Below, in pieces: positions 16,308-24,415 of a DNA stretch of 64,000 nucleotides. Every line of letters begins with the position of its first letter. The stretch's first letter is position 1. A program made the translations under genes and the position numbers. The notes under the pieces were generated by a model. That model was given only the letters and a program-made list of their open reading frames with translations. It did not search any database and was not told where the DNA came from. Source of the stretch: Streptomyces shenzhenensis (lineage in GTDB: Bacteria > Actinomycetota > Actinomycetes > Streptomycetales > Streptomycetaceae); contig NZ_JAJONF010000019.1 of the NCBI RefSeq assembly GCF_021462265.1, positions 111,887-175,886 of the forward strand. The letters are read 5' to 3'.

Positions 16308-17117
16308 ATGCCCACTCCCCGCACGCTGCTGCTCACCGGCGCCGCCGGCGGACTCGGCACCCTGATGCGGTCCCTGCTCCCGGAGTACGGCTACGAACTG
16401 CGCCTCTTCGACGTGCGCCCGGTCGAGGGCGAACCGGACGCCATCACCGCCGACCTCGGCGACCAGGACGCGCTGCGGGCTGCGGTGCGGGGCGTGGACG
16501 CGGTCCTGCACCTCGCGGGGATCTCCCTGGAGGCTCCGTTCGAGAAGATCCTCCGCTCGAACATCGAGGGCACCTACAACCTGTACGAGGCCGCCCGCGA
16601 GGCCGGCGTGCCACGGGTCGTCTTCGCCTCCTCCAACCACGCCGTCGGCTTCACCCCGGCCCCGCGGCCCGGTGCCCCCCTCATCCCGGTCGACACCCCG
16701 CGCCGCCCGGACACCTTCTACGGCCTGTCCAAGTCGTTCGGCGAGGACCTCGCCCAGCTCTACTGGGACAGGCACGGCCTGGAGACGGTCTCCGTCCGCA
16801 TCGGCTCCTGCTTCGCGGAACCGGCCGACGTGCGGATGCTCTCGGTGTGGATGAGCCCCGCCGACGGCGCCCGCCTCTTCCACGCGGCCCTGACCGCCGA
16901 GGAGGTCGGCCACACCGTCGTCTACGGCTCCTCCGCCAACACCCGGCTGTGGTGGGACCTGACCAGCGCGCGGGCGCTCGGTTACGAACCGCAGGACGAC
17001 TCCGAGCAGTTCGCCGCCAAGCTGATCGCCGAGCACGGCGAACTGGACCCGCACAAGCCCGCCCACACCCACCTCGGCGGCCGCTTCGTCGACGACCCGC
17101 CGATCTGGCCGTACTGA
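16308..17117 (+). CDS. udh: NAD-dependent uronate dehydrogenase
   Basis: 269 residues, extended short-chain dehydrogenase. The NAD-binding loop is LTGAAGGLG (residues 9-17), acidic FDVRP follows strand 2 (NAD rather than NADP), FASSNHAVG carries the catalytic Ser, and YGLSKSFGE the Tyr-x3-Lys pair. The SSNHAVG and RIGSCF segments are typical of Agrobacterium-type Udh, which oxidises D-galacturonate or D-glucuronate to the aldarolactone. Together with KdgD it makes the two ends of the oxidative uronate route; the intermediate aldarate dehydratase is not in the window. Confidence 0.88.
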   Translation: MPTPRTLLLTGAAGGLGTLMRSLLPEYGYELRLFDVRPVEGEPDAITADLGDQDALRAAVRGVDAVLHLAGISLEAPFEKILRSNIEGTYNLYEAAREAGVPRVVFASSNHAVGFTPAPRPGAPLIPVDTPRRPDTFYGLSKSFGEDLAQLYWDRHGLETVSVRIGSCFAEPADVRMLSVWMSPADGARLFHAALTAEEVGHTVVYGSSANTRLWWDLTSARALGYEPQDDSEQFAAKLIAEHGELDPHKPAHTHLGGRFVDDPPIWPY

Positions 17118-17187
17118 ACGGCCGCGCCGAGGGGCGTACTCGACGGCCGCACTCGACGGCCGTACCGAAAACGATCGCTCACGACGG

Positions 17188-17216
17188 CGGGCGGGCACCG
17201 AACGGGCCCGCCCGCT
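17188..17216 (+). terminator. Hairpin terminator candidate after udh
   Basis: 10-bp arms GCGGGCGGGC / GCCCGCCCGC with a 9-nt loop, 70 nt past the udh stop. No U-tract. It would insulate udh from the deoR gene. Confidence 0.5.
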
Positions 17217-17414
17217 GTGGTGTTCGGGCACGGATCATGCCCGATCCCACGTCCCCCGCAGCAGCGCCCCAGGTCCGAGACGGGCACGCCCGAGCACAAC
17301 CGGGCGCATACGGGCAGCATCGGGCCGGCAACAGGCCTGGTCAGCGCCGTACGCCGGCGGTACAACTTCCCCCATGGCCCGAACGGGCAGCTCCACAGGG
17401 AGGTGGGTGACGGC

Positions 17415-18185
17415 ATGAGCACCAGGACGGCGGAAGAGCGCCAGCGCGAGATCGTGCGGGCCGCCCGGACCACCGGCTCCGTGGACGTCACCGCGCTCGC
17501 CGCCGAGCTGGGCGTGGCCAAGGAGACCATCCGGCGCGATCTGCGCACCCTGGAGGACCACGGGCTGGTGCGGCGCACCCACGGCGGCGCCTACCCGGTG
17601 GAGAGCGCCGGTTTCGAGACCACGCTCGCGTTCCGGTCGACCAGCCATGTCCCGGAGAAGCGCCGGATCGCGTCCGCCGCCGCCGAGTTGCTGGGCGACG
17701 CCGAGACCGTCTTCGTCGACGAGGGCTTCACCCCCCGGCTCATCGCCGAGGCGCTGCCCGGGGACCGGCCGCTGACCGTGGTCACCGCGTCCCTGCCGGT
17801 GGCGGGCGCGCTCGCGGAGGCCGAGAACGTCTCGGTACTGCTGCTCGGCGGCCGGGTCCGCTCCGGCACCCTCGCCACCGTCGACCACTGGACGACGAAG
17901 ATGCTCGCCGGTTTCGTCATCGACCTCGCCTACATCGGCGCCAACGGCATCACCCGCGAACACGGCCTGACCACCCCCGATCCGGCGGTCAGCGAGGTGA
18001 AGGCGCAGGCGATCCGGGCCGCGCGCCGCACGGTGTTCGCGGGCGTGCACACCAAGTTCGGGGCGGTCAGCTTCTGCCGGTTCGCGGAGATCGGCGAGCT
18101 GGAAGCCATCGTCACCAGCACCCTGCTGCCCGCCTCCGAGGCCCACCGCTACTCGCTCCAGGGCCCACAGGTCATCCGCGTCTGA
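17415..18185 (+). CDS. DeoR/GlpR-family regulator of the polyol operon
   Basis: 256 residues from ATG at 17415 with GGGAGGTG upstream; the frame extends upstream but without coding character. The N-terminal HTH reads VTALAAELGVAKETIRRDL, ending with the family signature RRTHGGA. The C-terminal sugar-phosphate isomerase-like sensor domain includes VFVDEGFTPRLIAEAL and LLLGGRVR. It probably represses the ABC operon 105 nt downstream and senses a phosphorylated or free polyol. In the gap, CTTATATCCCCATAAG (18258-18273) is a candidate site. Confidence 0.9.
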   Translation: MSTRTAEERQREIVRAARTTGSVDVTALAAELGVAKETIRRDLRTLEDHGLVRRTHGGAYPVESAGFETTLAFRSTSHVPEKRRIASAAAELLGDAETVFVDEGFTPRLIAEALPGDRPLTVVTASLPVAGALAEAENVSVLLLGGRVRSGTLATVDHWTTKMLAGFVIDLAYIGANGITREHGLTTPDPAVSEVKAQAIRAARRTVFAGVHTKFGAVSFCRFAEIGELEAIVTSTLLPASEAHRYSLQGPQVIRV

Positions 18186-18257
18186 CATCGAGCCGACCCA
18201 ACCGTCCGACACACCGCACGCCGTCCCCGAACGGCACACCCACGCCCGCACAGGCCC

Positions 18258-18273
18258 CTTATATCCCCATAAG
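18258..18273. promoter_or_regulatory. Operator-like inverted repeat before the polyol ABC operon
   Basis: CTTAT-N6-ATAAG lies about 18 nt before the start codon of the binding-protein gene, just upstream of its ribosome site (CAGGAG). It is AT-rich in an otherwise GC-rich region and suits a DeoR dimer; this is inference. Confidence 0.4.
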
Positions 18274-18290
18274 TTCTCCAGGAGCACCCC

Positions 18291-19661
18291 ATGCGAACCC
18301 AGAGCCGACGAACGCCCCGTGCCCTGTTTGCGGTGGCCGCCGCAGGAACGCTGATCACCCCGCTGCTCGCCGGCTGCTCGGGGGCCGGCGCGGGCGGTGG
18401 TTCCTCCGCCCACTCCATCAACGTCCTGATGGTGAACAACCCGCAGATGGTGGAGCTGCAGAAGCTCACCAAGGACAGCTTCACCAAGGACACCGGGATC
18501 AAGGTGAACTTCACCGTCCTGCCCGAGAACGACGTCCGGGACAAGATCAGCCAGGACTTCGCCAACCAGGCCGGCCAGTACGACGTCGCCACCCTCTCCA
18601 ACTACGAGATCCCGATCTACGCCAAGAACGGCTGGCTGGAGCCGATCGACTCGTACGTCGGGAAGGACACCGCCTTCGACCAGCAGGACGTCCTCAAGCC
18701 GATGCGGCAGGCCCTCACCGCGGCGGACGGCAAGCTCTACGGTGAGCCGTTCTACGGCGAGTCGTCCTTCCTGATGTACCGCAAGGACGTCTTCCAGAAG
18801 AAGGGGCTGACCATGCCGGCCCGTCCCACCTGGCAGCAGGTCGCCGGACTGGCCGCCAAGGCGGACGGCGCCGAGTCCGGCATGAAGGGCATCTGCCTGC
18901 GCGGGCTGCCCGGCTGGGGCGAGATGCTGGCCCCGCTGACCACGGTCGTCAACACCTTCGGCGGCACCTGGTTCGACAAGGACTGGAAGGCCCGGCTGGA
19001 CGCCCCCGCGTTCAAGCAGGCCACGCGGTTCTACGTCGACCTGGTGCGCAAGCACGGCGAGTCCGGCGCCGCCCAGTCCGGGTTCGCCGAGTGCCTGAAC
19101 GACATGACGCAGGGCAAGACCGCGATGTGGTACGACGCCACCTCCGGCGCGGGCTCGCTGGAGGCCGCCGGCTCCCCGGTCAAGGGCAAGATCGGGTACG
19201 TGCCGGCGCCGGTCGAGAAGACCGACAGCTCCGGCTGGCTCTACACCTGGGCGTGGGGCATCCAGAAGGCGTCCAAGAACCCCGGCGACGCCTGGAAGTT
19301 CATCTCGTGGGCCTCCGGCAAGGACTACGAGAAGCTCGTGGGCGAGAAGGCGGGCTGGGCCAACGTGCCGGCCGGCAAGCGCGCGTCGACGTACGACATC
19401 CCGCAGTACCGCAAGGAGGCGGCCGCCTTCGCGGACGTCACCCGGGACGCCATCGCCGGTGCCAAGCCGAACGACCCGGGCGTGCAGCCCCGGCCCGCGC
19501 CCGGCATCCAGTTCGTCGACATCCCCGAGTTCACCGACCTGGGCACCAAGGTCTCCCAGGAGATCAGCTCGGCCGTCGCCGGCCAGCAGTCCGTGGACGA
19601 CGCGCTGAAGAAGGCCCAGAAGCTCGCCGAGGCCGTCGGCAAGAAGTACGAGGGATCATGA
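18291..19661 (+). CDS. Polyol/sugar ABC transporter solute-binding lipoprotein
   Basis: 456 residues. Signal with twin Arg and lipobox LLAGC (Cys29), then a Gly/Ser linker. The body matches SmoE/MtlE-type polyol binding proteins (ATLSNYEIPIYAKNGWLEPI, SFLMYRKDVFQ). CAGGAG ribosome site 8 nt upstream. It overlaps the first permease gene by 4 nt. With a zinc polyol dehydrogenase at the end of the operon, sorbitol, mannitol, xylitol or arabitol are the likely ligands; this is inference. Confidence 0.9.
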   Translation: MRTQSRRTPRALFAVAAAGTLITPLLAGCSGAGAGGGSSAHSINVLMVNNPQMVELQKLTKDSFTKDTGIKVNFTVLPENDVRDKISQDFANQAGQYDVATLSNYEIPIYAKNGWLEPIDSYVGKDTAFDQQDVLKPMRQALTAADGKLYGEPFYGESSFLMYRKDVFQKKGLTMPARPTWQQVAGLAAKADGAESGMKGICLRGLPGWGEMLAPLTTVVNTFGGTWFDKDWKARLDAPAFKQATRFYVDLVRKHGESGAAQSGFAECLNDMTQGKTAMWYDATSGAGSLEAAGSPVKGKIGYVPAPVEKTDSSGWLYTWAWGIQKASKNPGDAWKFISWASGKDYEKLVGEKAGWANVPAGKRASTYDIPQYRKEAAAFADVTRDAIAGAKPNDPGVQPRPAPGIQFVDIPEFTDLGTKVSQEISSAVAGQQSVDDALKKAQKLAEAVGKKYEGS

Positions 19662-20599
19662 CCGCCACCGCCTCCCCCCGGGTCGCCGCCGCCACCGCGC
19701 GGCCGGCGCCCCGGCCGCCCTCCGACCGTCTGCGCACCTGGGCCACCCGGGCCCCGCTGCTGCCCGCGCTGGTCTTCATGATCGTGGTGACCCAGCTGCC
19801 GTTCGTGGCGACCGTGGTGATCTCGTTCTTCGACTGGAACGCCCTCTACCCGAAGGACCGCCACTTCACCGGCATCGACAACTACCGCCAGGTCCTGACC
19901 GACCCGGACCTGCGCCACTCGGTGTGGACGACGGCCTTGCTGACGGTCACCGTGGTGCTGGTCAGCCTGGTCCTCGGACTGGTGGTGGCGCTGCTGCTCA
20001 ACCGGAGGTTCCGGGGCCGCGGCGTGGTCCGCACGCTGATGATCGCACCGTTCCTGATCGTCCCGGTCGCGGCGGCGCTGCTGTGGAAGCACGTCCTCTA
20101 CAACCCCGAATACGGCCTGTTCAACGGCCTGTTGCACTACGTCGGCGGCCCGCAGCCGGACTGGATCTCCGACACCCCGCTGCTCGCGGTCGAGGCCGCC
20201 CTGGTGTGGCAGTGGACGCCGTTCATGATGCTGATCCTGCTGGCCGGGCTGCAGAGCCGCGACCAGCAGCAGCTGGAGGCGGCCCGGGTGGACGGCGCGA
20301 GCGACTGGCAGATCTTCCGCTACCTGACCCTCCCCCACCTGCGCCGGTACCTCGAACTCGGCGCCCTGCTGGGCTCGATCTACATCGTGCAGAACTTCGA
20401 CGCGGTCTTCACCATCACCTCCGGGGGCCTCGGCACGGCCAACCTCCCCTACACCGTCTACCAGAGCTTCTACCAGGCGCACGAGAACGGCCTCGCCTCG
20501 GCCGCCGGCGTCGTGGTGGTCATCGGCTCCATCGTCATCGCGACCTTCGCCCTGCGGGTGGTGTCGTCGCTGTTCCGCGAGGAGGTGTCCCGCGCATGA
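19658..20599 (+). CDS. Polyol ABC transporter permease 1
   Basis: 313 residues from the ATG of an ATGA overlap at 19658. Six membrane segments follow an Ala/Pro-rich N-terminus. EAA loop: EAARVDGASDWQIFRYLTLP. SmoF/MtlF-like. No ATPase is encoded in the operon, so a shared ATPase such as MsiK is implied. Confidence 0.92.
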   Translation: MTATASPRVAAATARPAPRPPSDRLRTWATRAPLLPALVFMIVVTQLPFVATVVISFFDWNALYPKDRHFTGIDNYRQVLTDPDLRHSVWTTALLTVTVVLVSLVLGLVVALLLNRRFRGRGVVRTLMIAPFLIVPVAAALLWKHVLYNPEYGLFNGLLHYVGGPQPDWISDTPLLAVEAALVWQWTPFMMLILLAGLQSRDQQQLEAARVDGASDWQIFRYLTLPHLRRYLELGALLGSIYIVQNFDAVFTITSGGLGTANLPYTVYQSFYQAHENGLASAAGVVVVIGSIVIATFALRVVSSLFREEVSRA

Positions 20600-21432
20600 A
20601 CACCGCCCTGAACGCCGTACGGCGAGGCGGACTCGGGCTGGTCGCCTGGCTGACCGGGATCGTGTTCTTCCTGCCCATCGCCTGGATGGCACTGACGTCC
20701 TTCCACTCCGAGTCGGACGCGGCGACCAACCCGCCCTCCTTCACCGCCGCCCTCACCCTGGACGGCTACCGCGAGTTCTTCGGCGTCGGCGGCGGAGCGA
20801 GCCCGTGGCCCGCGCTGGTCAACTCGGCGATGGCGTCGGTGTTCTCGACGCTCCTCGTCCTCCTGCTGTCCTTCCCGGCGGCCTACGCGCTGTCGATCCG
20901 CCGGGTGCGCAAGTGGACGGACGTCCTGTTCTTCTTCCTCTCCACGAAGATGCTGCCGGCCGTGGCGGGCCTGCTGCCGGTCTACCTGTTCGCGAAGAAC
21001 GCCGGGATGCTCGACAACATCTGGCTCCTGGTCATCCTGTACACCTCCATGAACCTGCCGATCGCGGTGTGGATGATGCAGTCCTTCCTCGCCGAGGTCC
21101 CGGTCGCGGTCATCGAGGCCGCGCGGGTGGACGGGGCGCGGCTGCCGACGATCCTCGCGCGCGTGGTGGCCCCGATCTCCCTCCCGGGCATCGCCGCGAC
21201 CGCGCTGATCTGCTTCATCTTCAGCTGGAACGAACTGCTCTTCGCCCGGGTGCTGACGGGCGTGGTCGCCGAGACCGCCCCTGTCTTCCTGACCGGGTTC
21301 ATCACCAGCCAGGGCCTGTTCCTGGCCAAGGTGTGCGCCGCGTCGCTCGTGGTCTCCCTGCCGGTGCTCGCCGCGGGGTTCGCCGCCCAGGACAAACTCG
21401 TCCAGGGCCTGTCCTTGGGAGCCGTGAAATGA
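20596..21432 (+). CDS. Polyol ABC transporter permease 2
   Basis: 278 residues, ATGA overlap with the previous gene at 20596. Six membrane segments and EAA loop IEAARVDGARLPTILARVV; the STKMLPAVAGLLPVYLFAK segment is typical of SmoG/MtlG permeases. It overlaps the dehydrogenase gene by 4 nt, so the four genes form one translational unit. Confidence 0.92.
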   Translation: MNTALNAVRRGGLGLVAWLTGIVFFLPIAWMALTSFHSESDAATNPPSFTAALTLDGYREFFGVGGGASPWPALVNSAMASVFSTLLVLLLSFPAAYALSIRRVRKWTDVLFFFLSTKMLPAVAGLLPVYLFAKNAGMLDNIWLLVILYTSMNLPIAVWMMQSFLAEVPVAVIEAARVDGARLPTILARVVAPISLPGIAATALICFIFSWNELLFARVLTGVVAETAPVFLTGFITSQGLFLAKVCAASLVVSLPVLAAGFAAQDKLVQGLSLGAVK

Positions 21433-22418
21433 AGGCCGCCGTCATCGAGTCCGTGGGCCGCGCCGTCGTCACCGAGGTCCCCGACCCGGCACCGGGCCCC
21501 CGCGAGGTGGTCGTGGAGGTGGCCGCCTGCGGCCTGTGCGGCACCGATCTGCACATCCTCCAGGGCGAGTTCGCCCCCGAGCTGCCGATCGTGCCGGGTC
21601 ACGAGTTCGCCGGCGAGGTGGTCGGCGTCGGGGCCCTGGTGACCGAGGTGGCGATCGGCGACCAGGTGGCGGTCGACCCGTCCCTGTACTGCCACGAGTG
21701 CCGGCAGTGCCGTAACGGCCACAACAACCTCTGCGAGCGCTGGGCCGCGATCGGCGTGACCGTGCCGGGCGGGGCCGCGCAGTACGCGGTGGCCCCGGTG
21801 GCCAACTGCGTCAGGCTCCCCGAGCACGTCCGCACCCAGGACGCGGCCCTGGTCGAGCCCCTGTCGTGCGCGGTGCGCGGCTACGACATCCTCCAGTCCC
21901 GGCTCGGCGCGCACGTCCTCATCTACGGCTCCGGGACCATGGGCCTGATGATGCTGGAGCTCGCCAAGCGGACCGGCGCGGCGAGCGTGGACGTGGTGGA
22001 CCTGAACCCGGCCCGCCTGGAGACCGCGCGCCTGCTCGGTGTCTCCGGCTCCGCCGCGAACGCCGACGAACTGGACCGCCCCCGGGGCTGGGACGTGGTG
22101 ATCGACGCGACCGGCAACGCGGCGGCGATCCAGGACGGCCTGGAGCGGGTCGCCAAGGCGGGCACGTTCCTCCAGTTCGGAGTCGCCGACTACGCGACCC
22201 GGGTGACGATCGATCCGTACCGCATCTACAACCAGGAGATCACCATCACCGGCTCCATGGCCGTCCTGCGCAGCTACGAGCGGGCGGCGGAGCTGTTCGC
22301 GAACGGGGTCCTGGACCCGGACGTCTTCATCAGCGACCGCCTCCCGCTGGGCAGCTACCCGCAGGCGCTGGAGCAGTTCGCGGCGGGGGTGGGGCGGAAG
22401 ATCGTGGTGGTCCCCTGA
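21429..22418 (+). CDS. Zinc-dependent polyol dehydrogenase (MDR family)
   Basis: 329 residues. Catalytic zinc site: CGLCGTDLH and GHEFAGEVVGVG; structural zinc Cys set: CHECRQCRNGHNNLC; Rossmann motif IYGSGTMGLM followed by an acidic VDLNP, indicating NAD. Sorbitol/xylitol dehydrogenase-like. It should oxidise the imported polyol to a ketose. Last gene of the operon. Exact polyol not decided by sequence. Confidence 0.9.
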   Translation: MKAAVIESVGRAVVTEVPDPAPGPREVVVEVAACGLCGTDLHILQGEFAPELPIVPGHEFAGEVVGVGALVTEVAIGDQVAVDPSLYCHECRQCRNGHNNLCERWAAIGVTVPGGAAQYAVAPVANCVRLPEHVRTQDAALVEPLSCAVRGYDILQSRLGAHVLIYGSGTMGLMMLELAKRTGAASVDVVDLNPARLETARLLGVSGSAANADELDRPRGWDVVIDATGNAAAIQDGLERVAKAGTFLQFGVADYATRVTIDPYRIYNQEITITGSMAVLRSYERAAELFANGVLDPDVFISDRLPLGSYPQALEQFAAGVGRKIVVVP

Positions 22419-22480
22419 GCCGATCGGGGGCCTCTTCCCAGGTAAGGGAACGGTAAAGCGGTGCTGTTCGTTCACGGGGC

Positions 22481-23662
22481 ATGACAGCTATGACCCCTGG
22501 CTCGAACATCCCTCTTTCCGTCCCCCGGGTGGCGGTGGACGTCGCCGCACCGGTGCGGCTCGACGTTTCGGGCCTGCTGCTCACGAGCGACGGCAAGGTG
22601 CGCTCCGACGACGACTTCATCTTCTACAACCAGCCGGACGGGCCCGGTGTGACGTACCGCTCCGGCGGCGGTACGTCCCCGGACGCGATCATCGTCGACA
22701 CGGCCGCCGTGCCGCCCGGGATCGAGAAGATCGTGGTCACCGCGAGCCCCGACGCGGCCGGCCAGACCTTCCAGGGCATCGAGCCGACGGCGACGATCCG
22801 CGACGCGGGCGACGGCTCGGTGCTGGCCACGTTCACGCCGCCGCAGCTGGGCACGGAGACGGCCCTGGTGGTCGTCGAGATCTATCTGCGGGGCGGCGCG
22901 TGGAAGGCGCGCGCCGTGGGCCAGGGGTATGCCGACGGGCTGGCCGGGATCGCGACGGACTTCGGCGTGACCGTGGAGGAGCCCGCACCCGCGCCCGCCC
23001 CGGCCACCCCGGCCGCCCCCGCCGCCCGGCCCGCGGCCCCGGCGGCTCCCCCGGTCCCGCCCGCGCCGCCCGCCCCGGGCACCGGGAAGATCAACCTCGA
23101 CAAGGGCAGGGTCAGCCTCCAGAAGAACCAGACGGTGTCCCTGGTCAAGGGCGGCAGCCCGCTGCTCTCCCAGGTCATGATGGGCCTGGGCTGGGAGCCG
23201 GCGTTCCGCGGCAAGGACATCGACCTGGACGCCTCGGTCATCGCCTACGGCCCGCAGCGCAACCACGTCGACAGCTGCTACTTCGGCAAGCTGTCCATCC
23301 TGAACGGCGCGATCAAGCACTCCGGCGACAACCTCACGGGCGAGGGCGGCGGCGACGACGAGGTGATCGTGGTCGACCTCGGCCGGATCCCCCCGGAGGT
23401 CACCGGACTGGTCTTCACGGTCAACTCGTTCTCCGGCCAGAAGTTCACCGAGGTCGCCAAGGCCTACTGCCGCCTGTTGGACGCCGCGAGCGGCGAGGAA
23501 CTGGTCCGCTTCGACCTCACGAGCGCCGAGGCGCAGACGGGCGTGATGATGGCGAAGCTGGTCCGGCAGTTCTCCGGGGAGTGGGACATGACGGCGATCG
23601 GCTCGTTCGTGAAGGCCCGGACGGTACGGAACATGGTCAAGCCGGGGGCGGAGGCGCTCTGA
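22481..23662 (+). CDS. Double TerD-domain protein
   Basis: 393 residues. Two TerD/TerZ-type calcium-binding domains: residues about 5-165 (DGKVRSDDDFIFYNQP signature) and about 205-385 (LGWEPAFRGKDIDLDASV, DNLTGEGGGDDE). An Ala/Pro-rich linker joins them at about 168-203. TerD proteins occur in tellurite-resistance and stress systems, and in Streptomyces in calcium-linked development. It stands alone here, without terA/B/C or the usual nucleotide-kinase partners. Start at 22481; a second ATG 9 nt downstream is possible because the ribosome site is weak. Confidence 0.85.
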   Translation: MTAMTPGSNIPLSVPRVAVDVAAPVRLDVSGLLLTSDGKVRSDDDFIFYNQPDGPGVTYRSGGGTSPDAIIVDTAAVPPGIEKIVVTASPDAAGQTFQGIEPTATIRDAGDGSVLATFTPPQLGTETALVVVEIYLRGGAWKARAVGQGYADGLAGIATDFGVTVEEPAPAPAPATPAAPAARPAAPAAPPVPPAPPAPGTGKINLDKGRVSLQKNQTVSLVKGGSPLLSQVMMGLGWEPAFRGKDIDLDASVIAYGPQRNHVDSCYFGKLSILNGAIKHSGDNLTGEGGGDDEVIVVDLGRIPPEVTGLVFTVNSFSGQKFTEVAKAYCRLLDAASGEELVRFDLTSAEAQTGVMMAKLVRQFSGEWDMTAIGSFVKARTVRNMVKPGAEAL

Positions 23663-23683
23663 CGCCGGCTCCGCGACGGGCGT

Positions 23684-23706
23684 GCGGCCGTGGGCGCTAC
23701 GGCCGC
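23684..23706. terminator. Bidirectional terminator candidate between terD-like and tetR genes
   Basis: GCGGCCGT / ACGGCCGC stem (8 bp, 7-nt loop) at the convergent junction. The stem overlaps the last codons of the tetR gene. Confidence 0.4.
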
Positions 23707-24263
23707 AGCCCCTCCGTGAGCAGTGCCAGATAGCGCCGGATCTCCTTGCCCTGCCCGTTGGCCAGTTCGGAGGCCGTGGCCAGGCCGTGCGCGAGGCGCA
23801 GGACTTCGATCGGCTCGATGTCGGGGCGCAGGGTGCCCTCCTTCTTCGCCGCGTCCACCAGCCGGGTCGCCGCGCCGCGGACCGTCACCCCGCAGGCCGC
23901 GACCGTGGCCGAACTGCCGTCCGTGACGGCCGAGCCCAGCAGCGCCTTCAGGCCGCGCACCTGGATGGTGGCGACGCACAGTTCGTTCAGCCACTCCGTC
24001 AGCGCGGCGCCCGGCGGCAGCTGGGCGGCGAACTCGTCCGCCTTCGCCGCCAGCCCTTCCAGCCGGTCCACGAACGCGGCCTCCAGCAGCGCCTGCCGGG
24101 TCGGGAAGTGCCGGTAGAGCGTGCCGGAGCCGACGCCCGCCCGTTTGGCGATGTCGTCCAGCGACGCGTTCTCCCCCTGCTCGGCGAAGGCCTCGACGGC
24201 GACCGCCAGCAGCCGCTCGTAGTTACGCCGAGCGTCCGCGCGCATGGGCCTGACCTGCGTCAT
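23697..24263 (-). CDS. TetR-family repressor of the divergent exporter
   Basis: 188 residues. HTH at residues 20-60: AFAEQGENASLDDIAKRAGV then GSGTLYRHFPTRQALLEAAF, a strong TetR signature. The C-terminal part is helical and ligand-binding. It is divergent from a DHA2-type MFS gene, and the 152-bp gap between them contains a 19-bp inverted repeat. It likely represses both genes and is released by an exported compound. Confidence 0.93.
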   Translation of the reverse strand: MTQVRPMRADARRNYERLLAVAVEAFAEQGENASLDDIAKRAGVGSGTLYRHFPTRQALLEAAFVDRLEGLAAKADEFAAQLPPGAALTEWLNELCVATIQVRGLKALLGSAVTDGSSATVAACGVTVRGAATRLVDAAKKEGTLRPDIEPIEVLRLAHGLATASELANGQGKEIRRYLALLTEGLRP

Positions 24264-24279
24264 CCAGTTACTCCTTGCG

Positions 24280-24334
24280 AACCGGGGGCTCTCTCCGTAT
24301 CTTATCGAAGACTAAACGGAGACAGTCCCCGGTT
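24280..24334. promoter_or_regulatory. 19-bp inverted repeat, presumed TetR operator
   Basis: Arms 24280-24298 (AACCGGGGGCTCTCTCCGT) and 24316-24334 pair at 17 of 19 positions around a 17-nt AT-rich centre that could hold overlapping promoters. It is centred between the tetR and exporter starts, where an autoregulating TetR would bind. Confidence 0.7.
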
Positions 24335-24415
24335 ATCGTCGTGCGCTCCACGGGCAGTCCGCCTGCCCGTACTTCTCCATGCCCGCGCCGGGGACGCACA
24401 GACCGGGAGAATCCC

